Source: Apostichopus japonicus (lineage: Eukaryota; Echinodermata; Holothuroidea; Aspidochirotida; Stichopodidae). Taken from it: DNA of 60,000 bases. The notes under the pieces were generated by a model. It ran no database searches and was not told the DNA's origin. It saw nothing but the letters and a program-made list of their open reading frames with translations. How positions within the stretch are numbered: the first letter of the stretch is position 1; every line of letters begins with the position of its first letter. Shown one piece after another: positions 37,101-45,700 of the stretch. The translations under genes were made by a program, and so were the position numbers. The stretch spans positions 14,204,269 through 14,264,268 of the forward strand of contig NC_092572.1 in assembly GCF_037975245.1 (NCBI RefSeq), given 5' to 3'.

Positions 37101-40100
37101 AGGATCTTTTCTTGTATTTTAAGCACCATGAAAACAAACCCAACCATGTGTAAATTGTTTATATTTTTCTTTAAATTAATTCACTCATACTTGGCATAGG
37201 TTTAATTGTATCGGATAAGTTTGAAAACGTTGTTTCTAGATGTTATTTAATCACAATTAGTTGGAACGATTGGAGGTGACGTTATTCACTACAATAATGA
37301 TATATTAGCTTTATCATAATTAATGAAAATGAAGGTGGTTAGATGAAAGAATAAGGCTTGTCATTATTTAAGTTTCTGTATAAGCAGACATATCATAAAA
37401 ATAAATACATTATTGCAAATTGCGTCAAATGGCTTTTCATGTGTTCTGCAAGTAATTGCAATGCATAAAGTGTTTATGTTTTGTTTATATTTGTTCCTAT
37501 AACCACGAATAGGACGCAAATATAGCACTCAAAGCGATTAAGACAGATCTGACGGCTGAGAGTATGACATTAAAGGCATATATTTTCTAATAACCTATTT
37601 GGAGAATGCAATGTGTAAATCGGTTATATTTTTGTTTAATTTAATTTAATCACACTTGCCATAGGTGTAATTGTATCGGATAAGTTTCAAAACCTTATAG
37701 ATATTTCTCTAATCACAATTAGTTGGAAAGATTGGAGGTGACGTTATTCACTGCAAGAATAATTGATAAGCTTTACTATAATTTATGAACATGAATGTGG
37801 TTAGATGAAAGAATAAGGCTTGGCATTATAAAAGTTTCTGTATAAGCAGATATATCATAAAGATATATAAATTATTGCAAATTGTAACAATGGCTTTTCA
37901 TGTTTTCTTATTATTATTGCAATGTATTAAGTGTTTATGTTTTGTTTTGTTCGTTCCTATAACTACGAATAGGACGCAAATATAGCACTCGAAGCTGTCA
38001 AGGAAGGTCTGACGGCTGAGAATATGACACTAAAGGTAATTATTTTCTAATAACCTATTTGAAGAATGCTAGGAGGCAACTTAAATTAATCACGATAATA
38101 CGAATAACCCAGGATCTCCATATTTCTTGTATTTTAAGCACCGCGAAAGTAATTTACTCATACTTCCATAACTTTAATAGTAGCGGATAAGTCTCCAAAC
38201 GTTCTTTCTAGATATTTCCTTAAACTAAATTGGAAAATTGAAGGTGACGTTTTGCAATACAAGAATAAGCGATAAGCTATACAAAAACTAATGAAAAGGA
38301 ATGTGGTTAATAAAAGAGTAAGGCTTAGCATTATTAAAGTTTCTGTATAAGCAGCTATACCATGAAGACATATAAATGATTGCATTTTGAATTTATAGCT
38401 ATACATTTTTTCTTCTAATTATGGAATGTATAAATTGTTTATATTTTGCTAATATTTGTTCTTTCATCTACGAGTAGGATAGATGTAAAGCACTCGAAAA
38501 GGTTGAGAAGGATCTGACGGCGAAGATTAAGACACAAACGGTATTTATTCTTTATAACCTATTTTAAGAAAGCAAGAAGTCAACTTAAATAAATCACGAT
38601 AATACAAATGAGACAGGATCTCCCTATATCTTGTATTTCAAAAACAATGAAACAAACCCATGCATTGGTACATTGGTTATATTTGTGTTAATAGTATATA
38701 ACACATACTTGCCATTGGTTTAATTGTTTCGGATAAGTTTCCAAACGTTCTTTCTATATATTTCCTTAATCACAAGTAGTTGCAACGATTGGAGGTGACG
38801 TTATTCACTACAAGAATAACCGATTAACTAAACCATAAATTTATGGAAATGAATGTGGTTAGATAAAACCATGAAACAACACCCATTGATAGTTAAAAGT
38901 ATATAACTCAAACCATTTATCGGATTCTTTTGTTTATCATAAATTTATTTATAAGATATGGAAATTATGTCACAGTTGAAGATTGTTTCGAGGAAAATAC
39001 AAATATAAACTAAAGGATAATTGATTAACAATACATTAGTGTTACTTGCGTTAAAATACGTTAACAACTCATTAAATTTTCCTAAACAGAATATACTTTA
39101 TCATAATTTACTAATTATAACATTCATCTTCTACTTTCTTATGAATTCATGAAATAAAAATGAAGATTAATTAATGAATTGGTGTTGTTTTAATTTTTTG
39201 CTAAATTTCCATTTAATAAATCTCATGATAAAGGAACTAATGTTTAATTTTCTTTTCTTCTAAAAGCCAAAAAAAAGAAAACCTAAAGACCTTCAAGACA
39301 AATTTAAAGTAAGTGTGAGAAAGTTGTGATGAATTCATGGGACAAAAAAAAGTTACCGAATTTTTGTTTTTTGTTAAATTAACTTTGAATTCCATTCTTC
39401 ATGATTGATACTTTTATACAACAGCCATAAAACGACAATACATTTTTTCGTATTATTACTGATTCAGGGTAAAATAAAAACAAATAAAATAAGAACTGTT
39501 GCAATGTCCAACCGTTCTTTCTAGATATTTATCTTTATTAAAATCATTCTGCAAGATTGGAGATCACGTTAACTGATTAGCTTTAATGTATTGTTAATAC
39601 TCATCGACAAATTTTTGTTTAGACCAATCAACAAAATCGGGAAGTCAAGAATAATTTGAACCATAGTTCAGACTGACTTCATGACTTTTTCAAAAGTAAC
39701 TGATTTTATTTTAAGAGAAAAAAAAATACCATTGCGTTAACTACTCAGCAGTTTTTTTGTTTATATATTGAAGAGATTTCACAGGAGAAGATTCTTTTGG
39801 GAAAATACATATATATATTGAAGGATAATTGATAAAGTACACATCAGTGTTACTTTAATATAATTTTTATACACATGAACAAGTTTAATATAATATTTTT
39901 TGTTGTAATAATGTTTGCAGAGTTAATGTAGAAATATGTAAACTTCCCGTTAAAACAAAAATACAACTTTTTCATCCCAGGCACCCGATACACACAGAGA
40001 ACACAGTTACTACTATAAATTTTACAGTTTTGTACCACGGTGAAAACTGGATCGTGCCATAAATCGGTAGCATGTGCTATTAGGATTACAGTAAGAACTG

Positions 40101-42595
40101 AGGATATGTGTAATTCCAACAAATCAAGTTGTTGGGATTTGTTGGGATTACACATATCCTCAGTTCTGTAATCTTTATAGCTACCGATTTATCAGATTGT
40201 TCAGCACGATCCAGTTTTTACCGTGGTACCAAGCTTTTAGAATTACAGTAGTTACTGTAATCTCTGAGTGAATCGTCTGTCCCATGACGTTTTCAATAAT
40301 AAATTGATATAAGAAACAAAACCTGCACACACCATGAACTCATCGGTTAATCAATCAATGTGGTGGAATAACACAGTAAAACAAATTCATACATATTTAC
40401 ACAATAAGACTATTGTAACTTCCAAGTTTACAAATGTTTTAAGTGCATGTGCTCTTGTGATTGTGTTAAACCAGGCATAAATGTCGTAAGTATTATTGAA
40501 ATTCATGAAACAATAAATATCCAAATATAATTGGTCAATTAATCAAGTGACATAACATATTCCTGGATCATTCTATGATGATAGTTATTATTCTAAAACA
40601 TTAAACGACGAGGAAACTGGAGTAAGTGGATTATTAGAGAAGTGTCGAAAATTGATACAAGCAGTTGTTTGAAATGCGTCAAAACGACTCTCGTTCACAT
40701 CTATCGTTAAATCGTCTCTCCTTTAACAATTTGAACAAAGTTTCCAGTATTCTTTGTCAGTAATTTAAGGCACTTTTAAGCACTTTTATTCATAAAAGCC
40801 ATAAGAAATTAAACAACTTGAGACATCGAGGTTTTCTTTCACAGAAAAAGTGGTATATGCTTTAAAATTCTGATGTTGTTATTTGCACGTGCATGCTTGA
40901 ATCAAGTAGATAAAGATATTACTGAAAAATTTGATTGGAAATTATTGTTGAGTTCCAAATGATAAGTATCCGAGCTAAAAAAAGCAAACTTAAAACAATA
41001 GCCAATGAAAGTATTTGTTTTTAATTGTATCATATCTAATCAGATCAATTAAACGTAATCGATTATGCATTCGTTTTAGTTCGCTTGAAAATACAATGGA
41101 ACTATAAAAGAGGACGAACAATTAAATCAAATATTCATCGAAATAATAGAAAAACGATAAATTAGAAGAACATGAACAATTATCATTTCACGTATTTCCA
41201 GATTTTTGTTGCGCATCATATTAGATAAATGAACATACATGAGAACTCAATTGTTTAGCTAGTGCGAGGATAAATATTTCATAAAATAAACAATCGTAAG
41301 AGGTCAAATAATTGTCGTTTTTTTACATATGAATACAAAGGAACGCTAGAAGCTGAGTGTATTGCTTTTTATTTACAATTTTAACGATAAAGTATCGTTG
41401 AGTTTGATTTGATTAATATTCACATCTCACTGGTAAACTGGTTAAATTTGTTTACATCCATCGATAAGATACTTCTAGTAGTGCCCATAACTAAGATGTA
41501 GTTACGATATGTCATAACGTTGAAGAAACACAGTCCTTAAAACAGATATACAAGATAAAAGTGTGCACCGAAACAGATTTACAATAAGTTTACATATGAG
41601 GTTTTCCTAAATTTACAGAAACAAGTATTTGTTTCAAAGATTCATTCGAAAAGTGCAACAATTATAGAACGTTTTCCCTATTTCAAACACAATGTTAATA
41701 TAGCAACAAGCGTGAGACATAAAGCACTTGAGAACCAGACCCTGAACCTTCTCTGGTTGGCATTGCCAGCTGTTTCGAATTAACTTCATTTGAGTATTTT
41801 CCTCATCCGTAACTATTTTTATTTCTACTGTTATGAAACATATTGATTAAATAACCCTTTGAACAATTTCAGGGTGGTGCAGAGTGACAATAGTAAAATA
41901 TCCACGAACGCAAAGGTATTGTATTTAACCTCATTCATAACTTGCTAATTGTAACATGATGTATTTAATTTATTTAAAGTAAGACAATTAATTACGAAAT
42001 AATGTAAGTGAATTTTATCTGTCACTTATTATACTTATTGCAACGTTGTTAGTGTGGACATTTTAAATCCCAGTATATTTTCAACTTTATGTAGAAAACG
42101 ATAGGCTATCTGTTATAATTGTAAACTTAATTTAGAGTATTATAAGAAAAATGCAACGATGAGTGTTGTAGTGAATAGATGAGTGAATGTTGGCGTTATG
42201 GGGTGAAAGATTGATTGGATGGATGCGTGAATAAGAACATAGAGTGTATGATTGAGATCTGATTAGAAGTTGTCACTATTTTTGTAACACGAAACACCAA
42301 AACAATGAAAATGCCAAGTTTATTATGGTGTTCTTGGTTTAATACGAAATAAACGATTTAACCTGAGAATATGCTACTAATATCTATTACAATTTGTAAT
42401 TAATATAAATCAAGAACAGACAGTCAGTTGCTTAAATGCTTAAAAACTTAAAAAAAGATGAATTCCTCGAAACGATCCAACATGGCAGGGTATCCTTTTT
42501 TTCAAACCACTCCAAACTACTACTGGTTCTCTTTACTTTAGGTACGCCGTATATATGCCCAACATTATGGAAACGAGATCATCGAGCTTTTCTGA
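22120..42595 (+). CDS. Gene B: Ig V-domain transmembrane receptor with modular coiled-coil tail
   Basis: Twenty exons join with matching phases into one frame of about 460 codons. They are 22120-22174, 24334-24651, 25260-25346, 25435-25468, 27239-27278, 32634-32675, eleven array exons from 33157 to 38540, 39267-39308, 41883-41915 and 42542-42595. The order is signal peptide, V-type Ig domain, transmembrane helix, basic juxtamembrane segment, about 290 residues of coiled-coil-like tail, and a tyrosine-containing C-terminus. It is predicted to be a type I surface receptor whose tail oligomerises or acts as a scaffold. I know no named family with this layout. The exon set is by eye; skipping of array exons is possible because each is phase 0-0. 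Confidence 0.65.
22175..24333. other. Gene B intron 1
   Basis: It contains a diverged half copy (22368-22505) of the foldback element at 40004-40259, sharing ATAAATCGGTAGCATGTG and GATTACAGTAAGAAC. There are C- and A-rich simple stretches near 22660 and 23225, and a C-rich tract near 23390-23470. No exon is recognised. Confidence 0.55.
24334..24651 (+). CDS. Gene B Ig V-type domain exon
   Basis: A 318-nt exon, phase 1-1, acceptor AATCTAG and donor G|GTAAGT. It encodes about 106 residues with V-domain landmarks: GGTAVVPC (strand B Cys), YFWSKG (core Trp), a LEKYSVNENGSLVIYNVT stretch, and AEGGRYHC, the YxC motif with the usual Asp replaced by Glu. A further Cys follows in ENTNCRG. One exon per Ig domain in phase 1 is the metazoan norm. 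It is the only complete extracellular domain in the model. Confidence 0.85.
25016..25180 (+). pseudogene. Truncated second Ig-like exon of gene B
   Basis: A good acceptor (CTGTTTTTCAG) opens in phase 1 with Cys-rich DFTFGIEQCEPSESC, then VEPSKETKYVYLPNCLSG, resembling strands A and B of an Ig domain. The core Trp and YxC half are missing. No convincing phase-1 donor follows; the best GTAAAC at 25181 is phase 0 and would break the frame into the transmembrane exon. Skipping it gives a clean join from the V exon. It is probably a decayed second Ig domain; the 3' end is arbitrary. Confidence 0.45.
25260..25346 (+). CDS. Gene B transmembrane exon
   Basis: An 87-nt exon, phase 1-1, after a T-rich acceptor TTTTCTTCAG, with donor G|GTATGT. 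It encodes DKSSAR, then about 23 hydrophobic residues from WIVPLVLLILE to LLIYIY. One acidic residue (Glu) sits near the middle of the helix. Charged membrane residues are known to drive pairing of immune receptors with adaptors; whether that applies here is inference. Confidence 0.75.
25435..25468 (+). CDS. Gene B juxtamembrane exon
   Basis: A 34-nt exon, phase 1 in and phase 2 out, acceptor AATTTTAG and donor AG|GTAAGA. It encodes EKRGKYAQKNKR (last codon split). The run of Lys and Arg right after the membrane helix obeys the positive-inside rule and fixes the tail as cytoplasmic. Its phase-2 end matches exactly the phase-2 start of the coiled-coil exon at 27239. Confidence 0.7.
25838..26012. 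repeat. Foldback MITE with TGACGTCA palindromes
   Basis: The arms GGGGATAAATACGAGGGG, CCGGTCTTAAATTTGATTTG, AGACC and then TGATGACGTCATCGA are mirrored on the right side by their reverse complement with few differences. The outer arms end near 25838 and 26012. Each arm carries a TGACGTCA palindrome, the consensus site of CREB/ATF-type bZIP factors. It lies in the intron between the juxtamembrane exon and the coiled-coil tail. Confidence 0.9.
26480..26809 (-). other. Unassigned minus-strand open frame
   Basis: A 109-codon frame from ATG, rich in Asn, Ser and Thr (for example RPTTNSSSNDMTDQGLG), with no recognised domain. It lies within the gene B intron and probably in repeat-derived DNA. I cannot say whether it is coding. 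Confidence 0.15.
27100..27130. repeat. Perfect short palindrome
   Basis: GACCAGTCTCGAAT and its exact reverse complement are separated by three bases (CGC). Flanking TATACAC and GTATAC text extends the symmetry imperfectly. It could be the end of a small foldback element just upstream of the duplicated segment. Confidence 0.85.
27239..27278 (+). CDS. Gene B tail exon 1 (coiled coil, 14 residues)
   Basis: A 40-nt exon, phase 2 in and phase 0 out, acceptor CATTATGCAG and donor CAG|GTTTGT. Together with the split Arg codon it gives 14 residues (RFNITTVEQQQLLQ). It is two heptads long with Leu13 at d, in register with the next exon. Gene A has 21 residues here, so a whole heptad was gained or lost. 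Confidence 0.7.
28690..32520. mobile_element. Insertion specific to copy B, with THAP-element ends
   Basis: Copy A passes straight from the GACGAAGCGAC motif to the region before the 14-codon exon, whereas copy B has about 3.8 kb between them. Inside it, 28785-28808 (TTAAAGAGGCCATGACATGA) and 31752-31775 are inverted repeats of 24 bp with three or four mismatches. They bound about 3.0 kb holding a THAP-domain ORF. No clear 8-bp target duplication was found. P-element/THAP9-type transposon relics would fit; a catalytic domain is not recognised. Confidence 0.6.
28948..29364 (+). CDS. THAP-domain protein, partial transposon ORF
   Basis: The frame is 138 codons, but the likely start is the ATG at 29140, because THAP domains sit at the N-terminus. 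From there MPVRCVVGGC supplies the first two Cys of the C2CH zinc site, ISLHRWPKDE follows, and SVCSEHLTEADYDPS gives the last Cys and His. The stop comes soon after (75 codons), so only the DNA-binding module remains. It is not part of the receptor; it sits in a gene B intron on the same strand, between element ends at 28785 and 31775. Confidence 0.65.
   Translation: MTSKQDNHDVTLGTQVPSTDICRMCDDHTVTHTGTFTLRTTTLLRYIVRNSKLLLQHDVKYPRKMPVRCVVGGCRNVITHAISLHRWPKDEKKAIITMLVQNTSADFTLISLMPVNSSVCSEHLTEADYDPSFLLKYN
29365..32633. other. Rest of insertion and gene B intron
   Basis: No confident gene. A minus-strand fragment at about 31413-31533 reads EVLLLFKEPYQFESVKRAEI and continues to a stop. It looks protein-like and could be the N-terminal part of another transposon-type gene starting near the right inverted repeat, but frames upstream are broken. 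32520-32633 resumes homology with copy A. Confidence 0.3.
32634..32675 (+). CDS. Gene B tail exon 2 (two heptads)
   Basis: A 42-nt phase 0-0 exon, acceptor TAAATAG and donor AAA|GTAAGT, encoding QKGGELKKLQDELK. Leu6 and Leu13 are at d positions, with Leu9 adding hydrophobic surface. The gene A copy (1053-1094) has stops. A paralogous 14-codon exon closes the array at 39267. Confidence 0.75.
33157..33204 (+). CDS. Gene B array exon 1 (16 codons)
   Basis: A 48-nt phase 0-0 exon, acceptor GAGTAG and donor ACG|GTTTTT, encoding DTNIALDLTTKNMTLT. It lacks five internal residues relative to the 21-codon exons, so frame is kept but not heptad length. A local break in coiled-coil register is predicted here. 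Confidence 0.6.
33676..33738 (+). CDS. Gene B array exon 2 (three heptads)
   Basis: 63 nt, phase 0-0, acceptor GAATAG and donor AAG|GTAAAT. It reads YANIALEAVKKDL then TTENMTLK and belongs to the flanking subfamily. Leu6, Leu13 and Leu20 are at d. Confidence 0.72.
34232..34294 (+). CDS. Gene B array exon 3 (three heptads)
   Basis: 63 nt, phase 0-0, acceptor GCGTAG and donor ACG|GTATTT. It reads TANGILKKAQEDL then TAKNKTLT, the type sequence of the central subfamily. Asn3 and Asn17 are at a positions, a pattern seen in dimeric coiled coils. Confidence 0.75.
34777..34839 (+). CDS. Gene B array exon 4 (three heptads)
   Basis: 63 nt, phase 0-0, same acceptor and donor as exon 3. Its nucleotide sequence is identical to exon 3, so the duplication or conversion is very recent. 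Confidence 0.75.
35320..35382 (+). CDS. Gene B array exon 5 (three heptads)
   Basis: 63 nt, phase 0-0, acceptor GCGTAG and donor ACG|GTATTT. It reads EANGELKNVRDFL then TAKNTTLT, the most diverged central copy (Phe12 in place of Asp). The d-position leucines are kept. Confidence 0.7.
35874..35936 (+). CDS. Gene B array exon 6 (three heptads)
   Basis: 63 nt, phase 0-0, acceptor GCGTAG and donor ACG|GTATTT. It reads IVNGVLEKAQEDL then TAKNKTLT. Confidence 0.74.
36418..36480 (+). CDS. Gene B array exon 7 (three heptads)
   Basis: 63 nt, phase 0-0, acceptor GCGTAG and donor ACG|GTATTT. It reads TANVELKKAQKAL then TAKNKTLT; Lys11 and Ala12 replace Glu and Asp, making this heptad more basic. Confidence 0.74.
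36963..37025 (+). CDS. Gene B array exon 8 (three heptads)
   Basis: 63 nt, phase 0-0, acceptor GCGTAG and donor ACG|GTATTT. It reads TANGVLKNAQEDL then TAKNKTLT. Confidence 0.74.
37513..37575 (+). CDS. Gene B array exon 9 (three heptads, GC donor)
   Basis: 63 nt, phase 0-0, acceptor GAATAG. It reads DANIALKAIKTDL then TAESMTLK. The donor is AAG|GCATAT, a GC donor, usable but weaker, so this exon is a natural candidate for skipping. Confidence 0.6.
37973..38035 (+). CDS. Gene B array exon 10 (three heptads)
   Basis: 63 nt, phase 0-0, acceptor GAATAG and donor AAG|GTAATT. It reads DANIALEAVKEGL then TAENMTLK, close to array exon 2, so the two flanks of the array share a subfamily. Confidence 0.72.
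38478..38540 (+). CDS. Gene B array exon 11 (three heptads)
   Basis: 63 nt, phase 0-0, acceptor GAGTAG and donor ACG|GTATTT. It reads DRCKALEKVEKDL then TAKIKTQT. It is the only array exon with Cys (Cys3, at an a position), and the last d position has Gln instead of Leu, so the coil may weaken here. Confidence 0.68.
39267..39308 (+). CDS. Gene B post-array exon (14 residues, basic)
   Basis: A 42-nt phase 0-0 exon, acceptor CTAAAAG and donor AAA|GTAAGT. It encodes PKKRKPKDLQDKFK, a paralogue of the exon at 32634 flanked by the same intron text (AATAAATCTCAT upstream, GTGATGAATTCAT downstream). The run PKKRK resembles a basic nuclear-localisation motif. That may be chance; if real it would suit a tail fragment released from the membrane. 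Confidence 0.62.
39309..41882. other. Gene B intron
   Basis: It includes a foldback element (40004-40259) and an intron block matching copy A from about 41215. At 41704 a TAG acceptor is followed by text that reads VRHKALENQTLNLL only after a frame change; it looks like a frameshifted array-type exon and is not included in the gene model. Confidence 0.5.
40004..40259. repeat. Foldback MITE, about 256 bp
   Basis: Two long arms face each other around a short centre near 40126. The left arm has ACCACGGTGAAAACTGGATC, ATAAATCGGTAGCATGTGC, GATTACAGTAAGAACTGAGG and ATATGTGTAAT; the right arm carries the reverse complement with small differences. A related single arm lies at 22368-22505. Confidence 0.92.
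41883..41915 (+). CDS. Gene B penultimate tail exon
   Basis: A 33-nt phase 0-0 exon from acceptor TGGTGCAG with donor AAG|GTATTG, encoding SDNSKISTNAK, Ser/Thr-rich. As in gene A, an AG ten bases upstream (start 41873) competes. From a phase-0 exon it would end the protein after GGAE, making a form without the tyrosine tail. Confidence 0.55.
42542..42595 (+). CDS. Gene B terminal exon, tyrosine tail
   Basis: After CTTTACTTTAG the phase-0 frame is VRRIYAQHYGNEIIELF and TGA. It is identical to the gene A exon at 5120. Its two tyrosines (YAQH, YGNE) are the best candidates in the tail for phosphorylation-dependent binding. The model closes here with the whole frame divisible by three. Confidence 0.65.
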   Translation, partial: VRRIYAQHYGNEIIELF

Positions 42596-45500
42596 CTATA
42601 TTCAATGTCACGTGACACGACGTCAGCATTTACTATCGATCTGATTTATTGGCTTCGGCAATTACAGACTGTGCATACCGCGTATGAATGTCATCAAAGT
42701 CCATGAACCTCTTTTCCAGAAAATTAAATTGCAATTTATCCATATCAGTTTCACTAACCCAGTTTTAAATACATGACTTGTTTTACTCTACGCTCCATTA
42801 CTACCCTTGGGCGTGCATCATTTCGTTTTAGTATCCATCCAACCCAATATTTTAATCCACCGTTACAATTTTTCTAATTTTTCACATTCACACAGAAATC
42901 GATTCCTCAACCATCCTTCAGTTTACATGTAGTTGAAGTAGTTGTTGATGGCTATCGTGTGTGTGCATTTTTATATTACTTTTGTATTCGTCGAAGTTGA
43001 ACACGAAGAAAGTTAAAAAAAAAACCTTTGTGAACATACTAATTTAAGCCTTAATATGAAAAATATAATTGATTATAATAATTGTTCTACGTAAATAACA
43101 TGATCTGAAGAAATTATGAGCTTTGAGCATTAACATAACACTACGGACCATAATTATTAGTCACACACAATCTGTCTATTACACATTTTTTATTTCATTG
43201 CTTCATCATTTTCATATGCATTCTGCTTTATCAAATTTGTTGGATTAATATGAAACGAATCTACTAAAATCTATTTGAAGCAAAATGCCTTCTATTTCTC
43301 ATCTTTTCTCCTTCGAAGTAGAGAAAGTCTCCAAGGCAATATCTTTTCTAAACAGATATGTTAATTTTTTAGAGAGTACATCATGCTTTAGCGTATGTGT
43401 CATTTAACATTAATGGCGTTGATATTATAAACTATAGCAATGTAATCACGCAATTCTTGGAACACTGAACGAAATATGTAAGTTTATTATTATTTGTTTC
43501 ATTGTAACTCTCTACCAAAGTTGTCATATTTGACCACCAAACTTAAAACTAGATCAAGCTACCTTACCTCAGTAACGCGATCTCGTAATGTAGCCTTCAA
43601 GCAATTACGATTAATACAGGAAAAGTTCAAACATGTTTCATATTATACGATACTAATATGTTTGCAACATGTGTAAGGCTCAGATAATTATATTCAATCA
43701 TTTATTTAGAGTAAGATTGGTCTACATTGTCCTTGCTATCAAGTAGTACCAGACTATCTCGCTTTAATTATCAACACTTCGGGGTTTGTAATAATTCCGA
43801 CATGGCAAACATAATAAAATCTTTTTTGCCAATACATATATGGAATACTCGCTACTGAACAGTAATCTGTTTATGAGTAATTGGTGGAATCATTCAGACG
43901 TTGTAATGGAATTATATGGACCGCAAAATGATGTACGAAACCCTACCGAATCTCTCACGGATTAGTTATTGCAATAAAATTACACAGTTACAACATTTCA
44001 TGAAGAAACCTATACAATGATGGTTTTACAAATAATGCATAAATCATTCCAAAACATTGGATGCACTTTTCATGACTAAGGTAATGGGGCGATATTTTGT
44101 TCCTAAAACGACTGTATTCAGTGTATCGTAAATCAATCTACATCATTTGGTACTTAGTACAAGAGGATGGTACATTTTGTTAAAAAGTATTGAACGTATA
44201 GCAATAATAATCGAGCTACAGAAAATAAGCATTACTTCCAAAAATGACAAATGATCATGTTTCTTTTTATATATTTACATATGTATTTTAAAGTATGAAC
44301 TATCGTTATGCAATTTTACTTTGCTGTTAATTTGTAAATATATCACATAATTTTAATGTGAGAATAGGTTTGAGCCTTACAAGTACCGCTGCCACGCCCA
44401 CTATATTATTGGTACTGCCAATCATCTTTTCATGTTCGAAAACTTAACGTATAGAATGTATAGCTTTTCATGTAACTAATTTTAACAGTTACATGTTGGT
44501 TAAAGCAGAAAACTATTACTTGTCAATATTTAGCCAATGACATTTTCCATGGGATGATAATTATCACATATTATTATGTAACAGCGCTTAAACTAGAATG
44601 GTGTAATTGAGGACTTTCATGAAAATTCATGAACTTTCATGATCTTTACATCTTCAGTTGAACATCTTATTGGATATTTCTCTTCTGATATAGAAATAAA
44701 GCAAACTTGTATCGATTGATTTCATCAGAATAAACGGTTTAATATAGAAATCATTATTTTGTTTCGGCAAGCCATGGTGCCGTTATGCTTTTTAACATAT
44801 TCTATTGAGTATAAAAAATGAAATCTACCGAAAAAATGAAATCTACCGAAAAGACAGCTCGGCCCCAAAAATTCACCCTAAGCGACTTCCATGCTCCAAT
44901 TGAAATTTGCATGTGGATTATGTCCACAACGTCACTTCCTGTCTGGTGGATCAATTTTGAATCCATTCACTGATCCTTGCACTAATCCTTGGGAACGCAC
45001 ATGTATTCTTACGCAGTTCATAACGTGACTAAATAACGTTAGCAACGTGAATGTTAACGATGGGTTGAGAACGGTAATCTTAAATACCTGGACGTAATCT
45101 CCCTCAGTGCAATAGCGCAGTTTGCTAAACAATTCATATTATAAAGAATATTCTGAGCACTTACAATATCTACGATCAGGCGCCGTGGTATTAGAAACAA
45201 ACCGACTTGATTGATATAAGTTAATAAGATAACGTACCGTAAGTAGACGTCTTGTATGAGATTTTGTCAAAGAGTGCCACGCTGAACGTTACCATCAGCT
45301 CCTTTACTACTAGCCTTAGCATTGGCTTGAGCTTACTCGTGCGAGAATATACTACTTCAAAGAACACCGCGTCTGAGTTGCGGTCACCAGCCTTCCGGAG
45401 GCCGGAAAGCTCAACTCTTTGAACAAATGCCAGGTACACGATTGCTTTCTTCATAGTGAGCAACTTCAGAGGATAACGACAATGTCCCGGCAGAGAATTA

Positions 45501-45700
45501 CAACTTTCCTTAAAGCTGTAAACAGTCAATACAGCATATACAACAACAAATAGCAAATAGCTATCAAAAGTTAAAATACTACGCAAGTTCGGTTACAAGA
45601 CATTATATTGTTGACGTCTGACAGGTCAATCTTTCAAACATGTTTAACTTAAGGTCTATCAGCAACCTTGCCACACGCAAATTACATTAGATAACACCTA
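42596..45700. other. Gene B 3' UTR and downstream flank
   Basis: Nearly identical to copy A over the first 1 kb, then with indels. On the minus strand 45221-45586 is open and protein-like (GHCRYPLKLLTMKKAIVYLA), with an internal TTTACAG acceptor and a GTACGT donor. 44932-45132 on the same strand reads KLRYCTEGDYVQVFKITVLN to a stop. The phases do not fit simply and copy A is broken, so I do not call a gene. Confidence 0.4.

Larger units (their letters stand above)
32930..38870 (+). repeat. Tandem array of about 540-bp units with mini-exons, copy B
   Basis: About twelve units with starts near 32960, 33478, 34028, 34577, 35118, 35675, 36208, 36758, 37313, 37767, 38278 and 38822, spacing roughly 450-560 bp. 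Each unit has a conserved intron block (GGAACGATTGGAGGTGACGTT, CCGATTAGCTATACCATGA), then CCTATAACTACG, a TAG acceptor, a mini-exon and a GTATTTATTCT-type donor. Two subfamilies are clear: central units (AANG/LTAKNKTLT type) and flanking units (NIALEAV/LTAENMTLK type). The last unit is a 5' stub. Confidence 0.92.
27181..45700. repeat. Segmental duplication, copy B
   Basis: Copy B of the segment at 1-9795, in the same orientation. The increase in length comes from a 3.8-kb insertion (about 28690-32520, with the THAP element), the longer mini-exon array, and extra sequence around 39.8-41.2 kb including a foldback element. The genes in the two copies are tandem paralogues. Confidence 0.9.

Noticed and set aside
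41704-41754. Possible extra coiled-coil exon reading VRHKALENQTLNLL
   Set aside because: The phase-0 frame hits a stop at the fourth codon. The good frame needs phase 1 in and phase 2 out, which no neighbour supplies. The gene A equivalent is degenerate. It may be an old frameshifted array exon.
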